NCBI GenBank assembly: GCA_946533175.1
Contig: CAMNBS010000008.1
Location: 1 to 23,773, forward strand
Reading direction: 5' to 3'
From: an uncultured Clostridia bacterium
Lineage (GTDB): Bacteria; Bacillota_I; Bacilli_A; RF39; UBA660
DNA length: 23,773 bases
Under the pieces are notes generated by a model. It saw nothing but the letters and a program-made list of their open reading frames with translations, did no database searches and was not told where the DNA came from. The translations under genes were made by a program, and so were the position numbers. The stretch's first letter is position 1, and each line of letters starts with the position of its first letter. Positions 15,952-23,450 of this stretch are shown one piece after another.

Positions 15952-15968
15952 TACTATGGAGGTATAAT

Positions 15969-16379
15969 ATGATGAATAAAAAAATTATTTCACTATTGGT
16001 TTGTAGTTTATTTTTCTTTTGGGGAATAAATGTTTATGCTGACTGGACAGGAAGTATGGAACCAAAAAATATTACATTACGTGTAGGTGAAACTAGTTTT
16101 GTGAGTGCTAGACAAACAAGTGATTTACAGGTAAATACTTGGCCAACATATGAAAGCAGTGATCCAAGTGTAGTGACAGTTGATTCAAAAGGAAATATAA
16201 AGGCATTAAAAGAAGGAACTGCTGTAATAACCGGTAAATTTGGTAGTTTAGTTGCTGGTACAACAACCGTAACAGTGTCCAATTTTAATAAAACAATGTA
16301 TCTATATATAGGAATAGGAGCTTTGTTAATTATCATTGTTGGAGTAGTAGTTTTTTTAACTAAAAGAAAGAGGGCATAA
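15969..16379 (+). CDS. Small membrane-anchored protein with one BIG2 (Ig-like) domain
   Basis: A 136-residue protein: a signal peptide (MMNKKIISLLVCSLFFFWGINVYA), then one bacterial Ig-like group 2 domain (about residues 33-104), recognised by NITLRVGET, YESSDPSVVTVDSKGNIKAL and KEGTAVITGKF. A transmembrane helix (about 109-131) follows, with a short basic end KRKRA. Topology is exterior with a single C-terminal anchor. BIG2 domains are adhesion or structural modules; one alone on a membrane anchor suggests an envelope accessory protein. GGAGG lies six bases before the ATG at 15969 and nine before the ATG at 15972, so either could be used. It lies just after the ABC transporter gene, but an intervening terminator argues against tight cotranscription. 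Confidence 0.83.
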   Translation: MMNKKIISLLVCSLFFFWGINVYADWTGSMEPKNITLRVGETSFVSARQTSDLQVNTWPTYESSDPSVVTVDSKGNIKALKEGTAVITGKFGSLVAGTTTVTVSNFNKTMYLYIGIGALLIIIVGVVVFLTKRKRA

Positions 16380-16425
16380 AATAATATATTATGTATTATT
16401 TACTATAAACTTTTACTTGTTTAAT

Positions 16426-16457
16426 AAACATCAATTTTATTGTTGATGTTTTTTTGT
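16426..16457 (+). terminator. Terminator after the BIG2 protein gene
   Basis: AAACATCAA (16426-16434), eight-base loop, TTGATGTTT (16443-16451), then further T. Confidence 0.8.
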
Positions 16458-16514
16458 TCAGTTATTTGAAAAAAGAAAATTCATCATTTTCATCTTTATG
16501 TTTCATTATAATGA

Positions 16515-16523
16515 TGTTATAAT
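16515..16523 (+). promoter_or_regulatory. Extended -10 promoter of the rplI-dnaB-ung operon
   Basis: TGTTATAAT ends 28 bases before the rplI start. There is no good -35 at 17 bp. A 12-bp perfect palindrome, TCATTATAATGA (16503-16514), lies immediately upstream; in such AT-rich DNA it may be chance. Confidence 0.5.
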
Positions 16524-16551
16524 ATAATTAATCAGTTTTAGGGAGGAAGTT

Positions 16552-16992
16552 ATGCAAGTAATATTCTTAAAAGACTTAAGGGGTCAAGGAAAAAAAGGTG
16601 ATATTAAAGAAGTTAGTGATGGTTATGCTATTAATTTTTTAATAAAAAAAGGCTATGCTGTTAAGAAAACGGAAGTTAGTTTAAATAAATTAAATAAAGA
16701 AAAAGAAGAAAATAAAAAAACTGATGAAAAAAATACTATTGAAGCGAAAGAAATAGCTAAAAAATTAGAAAAAGTAACTTTAATATTTGAAGCTAAAGCT
16801 GGAAAAGAAGATAAAATGTTTGGTAGTATATCTAGTAAACAAATAAAAGAAGAATTAGAGAAAAAAGGTTTTATATTTGATAAAAAGCAAATTGAAATGG
16901 AACCAATTAATTGTTTTGGTTTTCATAATGTTCAAATAAACTTATATAAAGATATCAAAGGAACGATACGAGTAGAAGTTAAGAAGAGGTAA
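16552..16992 (+). CDS. rplI: 50S ribosomal protein L9
   Basis: A 146-residue protein, the normal length. The N-terminal RNA-binding domain has the L9 signature VIFLKDLRGQGKKGDIKEVSDGYAINFLIKKGYAV (about residues 3-37, read in two parts). The long connecting helix (about 41-75) is highly charged and Lys/Glu-rich, and the C-terminal domain shows KMFGSISSKQIKEEL and ends in a beta strand. L9 binds 23S rRNA near the L1 stalk and helps maintain reading frame. AGGGAGGAAG precedes the ATG. It is the first gene of a seven-gene operon and abuts dnaB with a two-base gap, a pairing conserved across Bacillota. Confidence 0.97.
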   Translation: MQVIFLKDLRGQGKKGDIKEVSDGYAINFLIKKGYAVKKTEVSLNKLNKEKEENKKTDEKNTIEAKEIAKKLEKVTLIFEAKAGKEDKMFGSISSKQIKEELEKKGFIFDKKQIEMEPINCFGFHNVQINLYKDIKGTIRVEVKKR

Positions 16993-16994
16993 TT

Positions 16995-18335
16995 ATGGCA
17001 AGAAGTATACCTAATAATATGGAAGCTGAACAATCTCTTTTATCATCGATGTTCTTGTCAAAATATGCGTTAAATAAAGCTGTTGATAGTTTACAAAGTG
17101 AAGATTTTTACTATGACAATAATAAAGTTATTTTTAATACATTAGTTAAATTAAGTAATAAAAATATTCCTATTGATATGACTAGTGTGGTTACAGAATT
17201 AAAAAATAATGATTTATTAAACGATGCTGGTGGTATTGGTTATATAACGGAAGTATTAAATAGTGAAGCGGTTGCTACAAATGCTGAGTATTATATAAAA
17301 AAAGTAAATGATGCATCATTATTACGTCGCTTAATTAAAGTATCCGAAGAAATTGGATCAATGGGTTATGATGCTAGTGAAGATGTTGATGATGTTTTAG
17401 ATGAAGCAGAGAAAAAGATTTTGTCAGTTGTTAAAGATAAACAATCAACAGAATTTCGTAATTTTAAAGATATTTTGTATGATGCTGAAAAAAACTTGGA
17501 ATCTTTATCTAAGTCCAAAGGAGAAATAACCGGTATTGCCTCAGGTTTTGTGGATATTGATCGTTTAACAGCTGGTTTTCATGAAAATCAATTAATTATT
17601 GTAGCGGCTCGTCCAGCGATGGGAAAAACTGTTTTTGCTCTTAATGTTGCCGTTAATGCGGCTCTTGCAGGAAAAAGTGTGGCTATTTTTAATTTAGAAA
17701 TGGATGCTGTTCAGCTTGCTAATCGTATTTTATCTAGTGTTGGTCAGATTGAAGGTAAAAAATTTTTATCAGGAAATTTTAATAACGATGATTGGACAAG
17801 ACTTAATGAAGCGATTAGTCAATTATCGGATGCTAAAATTTTTATTAATGATATGACCGAATCAACTATTGGGGCAATTCGTAGTAAGTGTAGAAGATTA
17901 GCAAGTAGTGATGCAGGATTAGATTTAGTTATAATTGATTATTTGCAATTAATTAGTGGTGGAAAAAATTATGGAACTAATCGTCAACAGGAAGTTTCGG
18001 ATATATCAAGAGCTTTGAAGTTATTAGCCTTAGAACTTCATATTCCCATTATCGCTTTAGCTCAACTTTCTCGTTCAGTTGAACAAAGAGAAGACAAACG
18101 TCCTATAATGAGTGATCTTCGTGAATCAGGTTCTATTGAACAAGATGCCGATATTGTTTCTTTCTTATATCGTGATTCTTATTATAAAAAGGGTGCGTCA
18201 GGTGAAGGAAATGCTTCGGTAAGTGAATTTATTATTGGAAAACATCGTAATGGAAGAACAGATACAGTTAATTTAATCTTTAAGGGAGACACTTGTTCTT
18301 TCTTAAATTATCAAGAAGAAAAGGGTGAAAAATAA
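16995..18335 (+). CDS. dnaB: Replicative DNA helicase DnaB (DnaC of Bacillus)
   Basis: A 446-residue hexameric 5'-3' replicative helicase. The N-terminal domain begins IPNNMEAEQSLLSSMFL and carries DFYYDNNKVIF (about residues 37-47), where it contacts primase. The RecA-like domain follows: SGFVDIDRLTAGFHENQLIIVAARPAMGKT spans the H1 motif, with Walker A at about 205-212; DLVIIDYLQLI is Walker B; QREDKRPIMSDLRESGSIEQDADIV is the H4 DNA-binding region; and FIIGKHRNGRTD carries the arginine-finger region. No intein is present. AGAGGTAATT lies before the ATG. The TAA stop overlaps the ATG of the M23 gene by one base (TAATG), implying translational coupling. Confidence 0.97.
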   Translation: MARSIPNNMEAEQSLLSSMFLSKYALNKAVDSLQSEDFYYDNNKVIFNTLVKLSNKNIPIDMTSVVTELKNNDLLNDAGGIGYITEVLNSEAVATNAEYYIKKVNDASLLRRLIKVSEEIGSMGYDASEDVDDVLDEAEKKILSVVKDKQSTEFRNFKDILYDAEKNLESLSKSKGEITGIASGFVDIDRLTAGFHENQLIIVAARPAMGKTVFALNVAVNAALAGKSVAIFNLEMDAVQLANRILSSVGQIEGKKFLSGNFNNDDWTRLNEAISQLSDAKIFINDMTESTIGAIRSKCRRLASSDAGLDLVIIDYLQLISGGKNYGTNRQQEVSDISRALKLLALELHIPIIALAQLSRSVEQREDKRPIMSDLRESGSIEQDADIVSFLYRDSYYKKGASGEGNASVSEFIIGKHRNGRTDTVNLIFKGDTCSFLNYQEEKGEK

Positions 18336-19858
18336 TGAAATTAAAGAATATTCTTTGGATTTTTATAGCTTTAATTTTAAGTGGATTTATATCTTTTGGA
18401 ATAAAAAAATATACTGTTAAAGCATCTATTCCTAAAGAAGGATATCGTGTTTACCTAGAAGGTAGAACAATTGGATATATTAATTCTAAAGATGAATTAA
18501 ATGACTATATTAATGTTCAACAAGAAAAATTGAAACAACAGTATCATGTTGATAAAGTATATATTCCCAATGAAATAGATGTTGTTAAAGAGTTAACCTA
18601 TGAAAATCAAATTGATTCTGTAGAAAGTATTTATAATAAAATTAATTCAATATCTCCATTTACTATTAAAGGGTATCAAGTAATTATTGATAAAACTAAT
18701 AGTACGGAGTATTTAAATGATGATAATACTACTGATACATCTACACCTAAAATTATTAAAATAAATATTTTAAATAAGGAAATGTTTACGAAAGCTGTAG
18801 AAAGTGTCATTTTATCATTTGTGGATGATGAACAATATGAAGCTTTTGTGAATAAACAAAAAATTGAATTAGAATCAACTGGTGAAATAGTAGAAAATAT
18901 TTATATCGAAGATGAAATAACTATTAAAGAAGCTAATTTACCAACAAATGAAATGATTTATATGGATGCTGACTCATTAACAAAATACTTAATATTTGGT
19001 AATAACAGTAGTAGTAAACGATATACTGTTAAAACAGGGGATAATCTTGAAAAAATAGCTGATTCTAATAGTATGAGTGTTAATGAATTATTAATCGCTA
19101 ATTCGGAAATATCAAATGCTTCTTCACTTCTTTATGTTGGTCAAGAGTTGTCTATTGGTTCAGTATCACCAATATTCACAACAATTGTGGAAAAACATGT
19201 TGTCGAAGATCAAGTTGTTAAATATAAAACAATAACAGAATATGATAATAAAATGTATCAAGGCCAAGTTAAAACTAAACAGAATGGTTCTAATGGAACA
19301 ACAAGAGTAACTCAAAAGTTAAAAATGATTAATGGTGAAATTGTTCAGGCATATATCGTTGCTAGTGAAGAAATTGTTCCAGCAGTTGATAAAATTGTTG
19401 TTCGTGGTGGTAAACAAGTTAAACGTGGTGATGGTGAATGGTCATGGCCAACGAATTTTCCTTATATGATATCTAGTGGATATGGTTGGCGTTGGGGAAA
19501 ACTTCATCGTGGTGTTGATATTATCGGAACAGGACGTGGTTCACCTGTTTATGCAGCTCGTGATGGGGTTGTTACTAATATATCATACCATTCTTCACTT
19601 GGTTATCATGTGGTAATTAGACATGACAATGGTTATTATACTCAATATGCTCACATGCAAAATGTTAATGGTAATGACCGAGCAGGAAGTGCTGGTTCGG
19701 CTACTAAATATATTCATGTTGGTGATCGTGTTCGAGCTCACGATGTTATAGGAGAAGTGGGAAGCTCTGGTGGAAGTACGGGTGTTCACTTACATTTTGA
19801 GATTTGGGATGGAGCTCCATATCAAGCTCATTCATTTAACCCATTATTATTCTACTAA
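18335..19858 (+). CDS. Membrane-anchored peptidoglycan endopeptidase with LysM, G5 and M23 domains
   Basis: A 507-residue protein. An N-terminal helix (about 4-25) acts as signal or anchor; residues 30-220 are an uncharacterised region. A LysM peptidoglycan-binding domain follows (about 230-275, RYTVKTGDNLEKIADSNSMS), then a G5 domain (about 283-360, including YKTITEYDNKMYQGQVKTKQNG), then an M23 peptidase domain (about 372-506). The zinc site is complete: H391 and D395 in LHRGVDI, and H485 and H487 in GVHLHFEIW. M23 enzymes cut stem-peptide cross-links. The gene sits between dnaB and walJ, with TAATG overlaps on both sides, where Bacillus-type genomes have walRK and yycHI genes near walJ, so wall remodelling is coupled to replication-gene expression here. 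Assignment is firm; the peptide bond cut is unknown. Confidence 0.94.
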   Translation: MKLKNILWIFIALILSGFISFGIKKYTVKASIPKEGYRVYLEGRTIGYINSKDELNDYINVQQEKLKQQYHVDKVYIPNEIDVVKELTYENQIDSVESIYNKINSISPFTIKGYQVIIDKTNSTEYLNDDNTTDTSTPKIIKINILNKEMFTKAVESVILSFVDDEQYEAFVNKQKIELESTGEIVENIYIEDEITIKEANLPTNEMIYMDADSLTKYLIFGNNSSSKRYTVKTGDNLEKIADSNSMSVNELLIANSEISNASSLLYVGQELSIGSVSPIFTTIVEKHVVEDQVVKYKTITEYDNKMYQGQVKTKQNGSNGTTRVTQKLKMINGEIVQAYIVASEEIVPAVDKIVVRGGKQVKRGDGEWSWPTNFPYMISSGYGWRWGKLHRGVDIIGTGRGSPVYAARDGVVTNISYHSSLGYHVVIRHDNGYYTQYAHMQNVNGNDRAGSAGSATKYIHVGDRVRAHDVIGEVGSSGGSTGVHLHFEIWDGAPYQAHSFNPLLFY

Positions 19859-20622
19859 TGCGAACGATTATTTTAGGAAGTGGTTCTAAGGGAAACTCAA
19901 CACTATTAATAGGTGATAAAGAAAAAATATTAATTGATGTTGGTTTTTCTTATCCACAAATGGTTAAATTATTAAGTCAATATGATATTTCACCATCAAG
20001 CATTGATGCTATTTTAATAACGCATACACATAAGGATCATATTAATGGGTTAAAAGGATTTATTAAAAAAAATGGAACAAGAGTTTATACTAATTATCAA
20101 ATGCTTGAGGAAATTAGTAAAATAATACCAGAAGATTTTTTAGAATTAAATGATGAACCTTATATGATTGGTGATTTTTCTATTGAAACATTTCCAACAT
20201 CCCATGATGCACCTGGATCAGTTGGATTTATAATACATGATAGTAATATGAGTATGGTTTATGTAACAGATACAGGATATATTAATCAAAAAAACTTAAA
20301 TAAATTAAAAAATAAAAATCTTTATATTTTTGAAAGTAATCATGATATTAATATGTTGATGACCGGTCCGTATCCATATATTTTGAAGCAGCGTGTTTTA
20401 AGTGATAAAGGACATTTATCCAATGAATTAGCTGGTAATTATTTAAAAGAAATAATTGGCAGTGATACTAAGGAAATCGTTCTTGCTCATTTATCCGAAA
20501 ATAATAATACTCATGAATTAGCCATTCAAACAGTAAAAGATATTCTTGACCAAGATATTTTAATTGAAGCGGCATATCAAAATCAAAGTTTAGATATTGG
20601 GGAAATAGTATGTTTAAAATAA
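19858..20622 (+). CDS. walJ: WalJ/YycJ metallo-beta-lactamase-fold hydrolase
   Basis: A 254-residue MBL-fold protein. It starts RTIILGSGSKGNSTLLIG, with a strand leading to IDVGFS, and carries the dinuclear metal motif THTHKDH (H56, H58, D60, H61). Later ligands are likely in SHDAPG (about residue 118) and YVTDTGY, with LSNELAG toward the C-terminus. This is the YycJ/WalJ type, conserved beside the walRK genes and rlmH in Bacillota; it is often described as a probable nuclease with an effect on wall metabolism. Its start overlaps the M23 stop (TAATG) and its end overlaps rlmH by 13 bases. No walR or walK is in the window. Confidence 0.93.
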   Translation: MRTIILGSGSKGNSTLLIGDKEKILIDVGFSYPQMVKLLSQYDISPSSIDAILITHTHKDHINGLKGFIKKNGTRVYTNYQMLEEISKIIPEDFLELNDEPYMIGDFSIETFPTSHDAPGSVGFIIHDSNMSMVYVTDTGYINQKNLNKLKNKNLYIFESNHDINMLMTGPYPYILKQRVLSDKGHLSNELAGNYLKEIIGSDTKEIVLAHLSENNNTHELAIQTVKDILDQDILIEAAYQNQSLDIGEIVCLK

Positions 20623-21062
20623 TATGTATTGGAAAAATAAAAGAATCTTTTTATCGGGAAGCAATTAATGAATATCTTAAAAGAATTAGTAAATATACTA
20701 AAATAGAGATAATTGAACTTCCTGATAAAAACTTTGATTACAAGAAAACGCTTAAAGAAGAATATAATAGTATTATGGAAGTATATAATCCAAATGATTA
20801 CAATATTCTAATGGATATTGATGGTACGAAAATGGATAGTATTTCTTTTGCAACAAAATTAGATAACCTTTTAGTACAAAATAGTAATATTACTTTTATT
20901 ATTGGGGGTAGTTATGGTGTAGCTGATGAATTAAAGGAGAAGGTTGATTTTCGTATATCTTTTTCTTTAATGACTTTTCCTCATCAATTATTTCGGGTTA
21001 TCTTATTAGAACAATTATATCGATCTTTTAAAATTAATAATAATGAGGAGTATCACAAATAG
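20610..21062 (+). CDS. rlmH: 23S rRNA (pseudouridine1915-N3)-methyltransferase
   Basis: A 150-residue SPOUT methyltransferase of typical size. It begins FKIICIGKIKESFYREAINEYLKRISKY and shows the AdoMet knot elements FIIGGSYGV and SFSLMTFPHQLFRVILLEQLYRSFKI, ending NNEEYHK, the conserved C-terminus that reaches the methylation site. It methylates N3 of pseudouridine 1915 in helix 69 of 23S rRNA, on assembled 70S ribosomes. TTGGGGAAATAGT places a purine-rich ribosome site inside walJ, and the genes overlap by 13 bases. The walJ-rlmH neighbourhood is conserved in Bacillota. Confidence 0.97.
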   Translation: MFKIICIGKIKESFYREAINEYLKRISKYTKIEIIELPDKNFDYKKTLKEEYNSIMEVYNPNDYNILMDIDGTKMDSISFATKLDNLLVQNSNITFIIGGSYGVADELKEKVDFRISFSLMTFPHQLFRVILLEQLYRSFKINNNEEYHK

Positions 21063-21077
21063 GAGGATGAGATTATC

Positions 21078-22370
21078 ATGGCACAGCTAAACACTGTATT
21101 ATGGAGTATTGCAACATTTCTTTTAATAGTGTGTGGTCTTTTTTACACATTTAAATTACGTTTTCCACAATTTAGATTTAAAAAAATAATACATAGCTTA
21201 AGTAAAGAGAAGGAAAATAATGGGAGTATTTCACCTTTTAAAACACTTACCCTAGCATTAGCTGCTCGTATTGGTGTAGGAAGTCTTGCTGGTATTGCTA
21301 TTGGATTATATAATGGTGGCGTTGGTATATTATTTTGGATATGGTTATCTTCTTTAATTACCCTTCCTAATTCCTTTGTAGAAAGTACTTTAGCAGTAAT
21401 GTATCATGAAAAAAGAGATGATTTTTATGAAGGAGGACCATCTTTTTATATTAGTAAAGGATTAAAGAAAAAAAATCTATCTATTTTATATGCTATTGTT
21501 TTATGTATTTGTTATTTAGGTGGTTTTTTAGCTATTCAAGCTAATACGATTGCTTCTAGTTTAAATGAATTTTTAAATATTCCTAATTTAATTACTGGAG
21601 TTGTTGTGGCTTTAATTTCGTATGTTATTATTTCCCATGGTTTGAAAAGAATAGCAGGTTTTACTTCTTTTTTAGTTCCAATTATGGGAATTCTTTATAT
21701 GCTGGTTGCTTTAATAATTATTATTTTAAACATTAAAATTTTACCAGAAATAATAATTACTGTTTTTAAGGAAGCTTTTAATGTTAAGGCTTTGGGTTGG
21801 GGGATTATAAGTAGTATTATTATTGGTGTACAAAGAGGAATATTTTCTAGTGAAGCAGGAATTGGAACAGGAGCTGTAGCTAGTGGAACAAGTGATATGA
21901 AAGTTCCAACAAAACAGGGATATTTGCAAATGTTAGGGGTATATTTTACTAGTTTTATTATTTGTACTTCAACTGCAATGATTATTTTAACTTCAAAAAT
22001 TAAGATGCATGATTTTACTGATCCTAATGGAATTGAAATAATTCTTAAAGCTTTAAATAGTCATTTGGGTAGCATTGGAACAATTACTCTGGTTTTAGCT
22101 ATTTTATCCTTCGCTTTTTCTACCATAATATCTGGGTATTATTATGGGGAAAGTAATTTAAAATATCTTGATAAAAAAATGAATAATCGAAAAATATTTG
22201 TAGTAAATATATTGGTTGTGATTATTCTTATTTATGGTGCTGTAGCAACTCCATCTACGCTATGGAATATAGTCGATATAGGTGTTGCCTTGCTCGCTAT
22301 AATTAATTGCATATCTATTTTTATGTTAAGAAATGAAGTAATAAAAGAATATAATAAAGAAAGAAGTTAG
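21078..22370 (+). CDS. AGCS-family amino-acid (alanine/glycine):cation symporter
   Basis: A 430-residue membrane transporter with about ten or eleven helices. Family landmarks are TFKLRFPQFR before the first conserved loop; LALAARIGVGSLAGIAIGLYNGG (about residues 59-81), equivalent to the AGCS IGTGNxxGVA sodium/substrate site; WIWLSSLITLPNSFVESTLAVMYHEK; EGGPSFYI (118-125); and GIFSSEAGIGTGAVASG. The IGVGS sequence in place of the usual IGTGN is a variation at the binding region, so the substrate may not be alanine. AGGAGGATGAG gives a strong ribosome site. It lies 15 bases after rlmH and 4 before ung, in the same operon with no obvious functional link. Confidence 0.92.
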   Translation: MAQLNTVLWSIATFLLIVCGLFYTFKLRFPQFRFKKIIHSLSKEKENNGSISPFKTLTLALAARIGVGSLAGIAIGLYNGGVGILFWIWLSSLITLPNSFVESTLAVMYHEKRDDFYEGGPSFYISKGLKKKNLSILYAIVLCICYLGGFLAIQANTIASSLNEFLNIPNLITGVVVALISYVIISHGLKRIAGFTSFLVPIMGILYMLVALIIIILNIKILPEIIITVFKEAFNVKALGWGIISSIIIGVQRGIFSSEAGIGTGAVASGTSDMKVPTKQGYLQMLGVYFTSFIICTSTAMIILTSKIKMHDFTDPNGIEIILKALNSHLGSIGTITLVLAILSFAFSTIISGYYYGESNLKYLDKKMNNRKIFVVNILVVIILIYGAVATPSTLWNIVDIGVALLAIINCISIFMLRNEVIKEYNKERS

Positions 22371-22374
22371 TTGT

Positions 22375-23037
22375 ATGATTGGTAATGATTGGGATGAAAT
22401 ATTAAAAAGTGAAATGAAGAAAGATTATTTTATTCAGTTAATGAATAATGTCCGAAAAGAATATAATAGGACAACTGTTTTTCCTAGAAAAGATCAGGTA
22501 TTTAACGCTTTTCGCTATACTCCATATGAAAAAGTTAAAGTAGTTATACTTGGTCAAGATCCTTATCATGGAGAAGGTGAAGCTGAAGGTCTTTCTTTTT
22601 CAGTTCCTCTTAATATTCGAAAACCACCTAGTTTAGTTAATATCTTTAAAGAATTACAAGATGATTTAGGAATACCTATTCCTACTCATGGTAGCTTGCA
22701 TAGTTGGGCCAAAGAAGGAGTTCTTCTTTTAAATGCTGTTTTAACTGTTGTCAAGGATCATGCCGCTTCTCATCAGGGAATGGGATGGGAAACATTTACC
22801 GATAATGTAATTCGTCTAATAAATGAAAAGAAATCACCAGTTGTCTTTATTCTATGGGGAAGATATGCGAGAAGTAAAAAGAAATTAATTACTAATCCTT
22901 GGCATTATGTTATTGAATCGGCTCATCCTAGTCCTTTATCCGCTTATAATGGTTTTTTTGGAAGTAAACCTTTTTCGAAAACAAATAATTATTTAATAGG
23001 GCAACATATTAAGCCAATTAATTGGCAAATAAAATAA
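22375..23037 (+). CDS. ung: Uracil-DNA glycosylase, family 1
   Basis: A 220-residue family 1 UDG. The water-activating motif is VILGQDPYHG (catalytic D62). PPSLVNIFKEL follows, then GVLLLNAVLTV, FILWGRYA, and the DNA-intercalation motif HPSPLSA (H184), with NGFFGSKPFSKTN after it. The protein removes uracil from DNA to start base-excision repair. The ATG lies 4 bases after the AGCS stop; the ribosome site (GAAAGAAG, within the end of the previous gene) is weak, so translation is probably coupled. It is the last gene of the rplI operon, with a bidirectional terminator spanning its stop. Confidence 0.97.
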   Translation: MIGNDWDEILKSEMKKDYFIQLMNNVRKEYNRTTVFPRKDQVFNAFRYTPYEKVKVVILGQDPYHGEGEAEGLSFSVPLNIRKPPSLVNIFKELQDDLGIPIPTHGSLHSWAKEGVLLLNAVLTVVKDHAASHQGMGWETFTDNVIRLINEKKSPVVFILWGRYARSKKKLITNPWHYVIESAHPSPLSAYNGFFGSKPFSKTNNYLIGQHIKPINWQIK

Positions 23038-23065
23038 AAAATATACCAAAGAAGGTATATTTTTT
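23036..23065. terminator. Bidirectional terminator between ung and the DUF378 gene
   Basis: AAAAAATATACC (23036-23047) pairs perfectly with GGTATATTTTTT (23054-23065) across an AAAGAA loop. A and T runs on the flanks serve both directions. The ung and DUF378 stop codons both touch the stem. Confidence 0.9.
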
Positions 23066-23261
23066 AATCTTTAATATCAGTGAATAATAGGTATATATTA
23101 ATTAAACCAGCAATACCAACTAATGAATATATTATTCTTGATAATAGGGTTCCATCACCAAATATAGTTGCTACCAGGTTAAAATCAAAGATACCAATTA
23201 GTCCCCATACGATTGCTCCAATAATGGTTAGCAAAAGGCAAATTCTTTGTAATGTATGCAT
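23064..23261 (-). CDS. DUF378-family small membrane protein (YuzA-like)
   Basis: A 65-residue protein with two hydrophobic helices (about 5-27 and 40-60). It contains LTIIGAIVWGLIGIFDFNLVATIFG and SRIIYSLVGIAGLINIYLL; the GAxNWGLxG(xF)NxDLV...R..Y..VG pattern is that of DUF378 proteins such as YuzA. The function of the family is unknown. The start at 23261 is chosen because GGGAGG lies five bases upstream on the minus strand; an in-frame ATG at 23273 lies before that site and is rejected. It converges with ung and shares its terminator. Confidence 0.85.
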   Translation of the reverse strand: MHTLQRICLLLTIIGAIVWGLIGIFDFNLVATIFGDGTLLSRIIYSLVGIAGLINIYLLFTDIKD

Positions 23262-23311
23262 ATTTCCTCCCAATCTTTTATTTGATTTTTTTAATTAGTT
23301 TTCTCTAATTT

Positions 23312-23339
23312 AAATAGTTAGTGTATTACACAACTATTT
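23312..23339. repeat. Imperfect inverted repeat upstream of the DUF378 gene
   Basis: AAATAGTT, a bulged A (23320), and GTGT pair with ACAC and AACTATTT around a three-base ATT centre, giving 12 bp with one bulge. It lies in the divergent region 50 bases before the DUF378 start. No T run follows on either strand, so it is more like a regulatory site or leader hairpin than a terminator. Confidence 0.5.
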
Positions 23340-23392
23340 CAACTCTTTTATTAAAAAAAGTCTTTCATTTTTATAATAATCAAATTTTTTAA

Positions 23393-23410
23393 TTTTATTC
23401 ATGAATAAAA
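23393..23410. promoter_or_regulatory. Perfect 18-bp palindrome upstream of the lipoprotein gene
   Basis: TTTTATTCATGAATAAAA is its own reverse complement. It covers the place where the -35 box would be for the TATAAT at 23425-23430, a fitting position for an operator. The binding protein is unknown. Confidence 0.55.
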
Positions 23411-23424
23411 GAAATTCATTTTAA

Positions 23425-23430
23425 TATAAT
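23425..23430 (+). promoter_or_regulatory. Candidate -10 of the terminal lipoprotein gene
   Basis: TATAAT 20 bases before the ATG; the -35 at 17-bp spacing is TGAATA, inside the palindrome at 23393-23410. Confidence 0.5.
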
Positions 23431-23450
23431 TAATTGAAAAGTGAGGTTAT

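Noticed and set aside
16503..16514. 12-bp palindrome TCATTATAATGA as an rplI operator
   Set aside because: It is short and made almost wholly of A and T, so chance occurrence in this sequence is likely; it is kept only as a note on the promoter.
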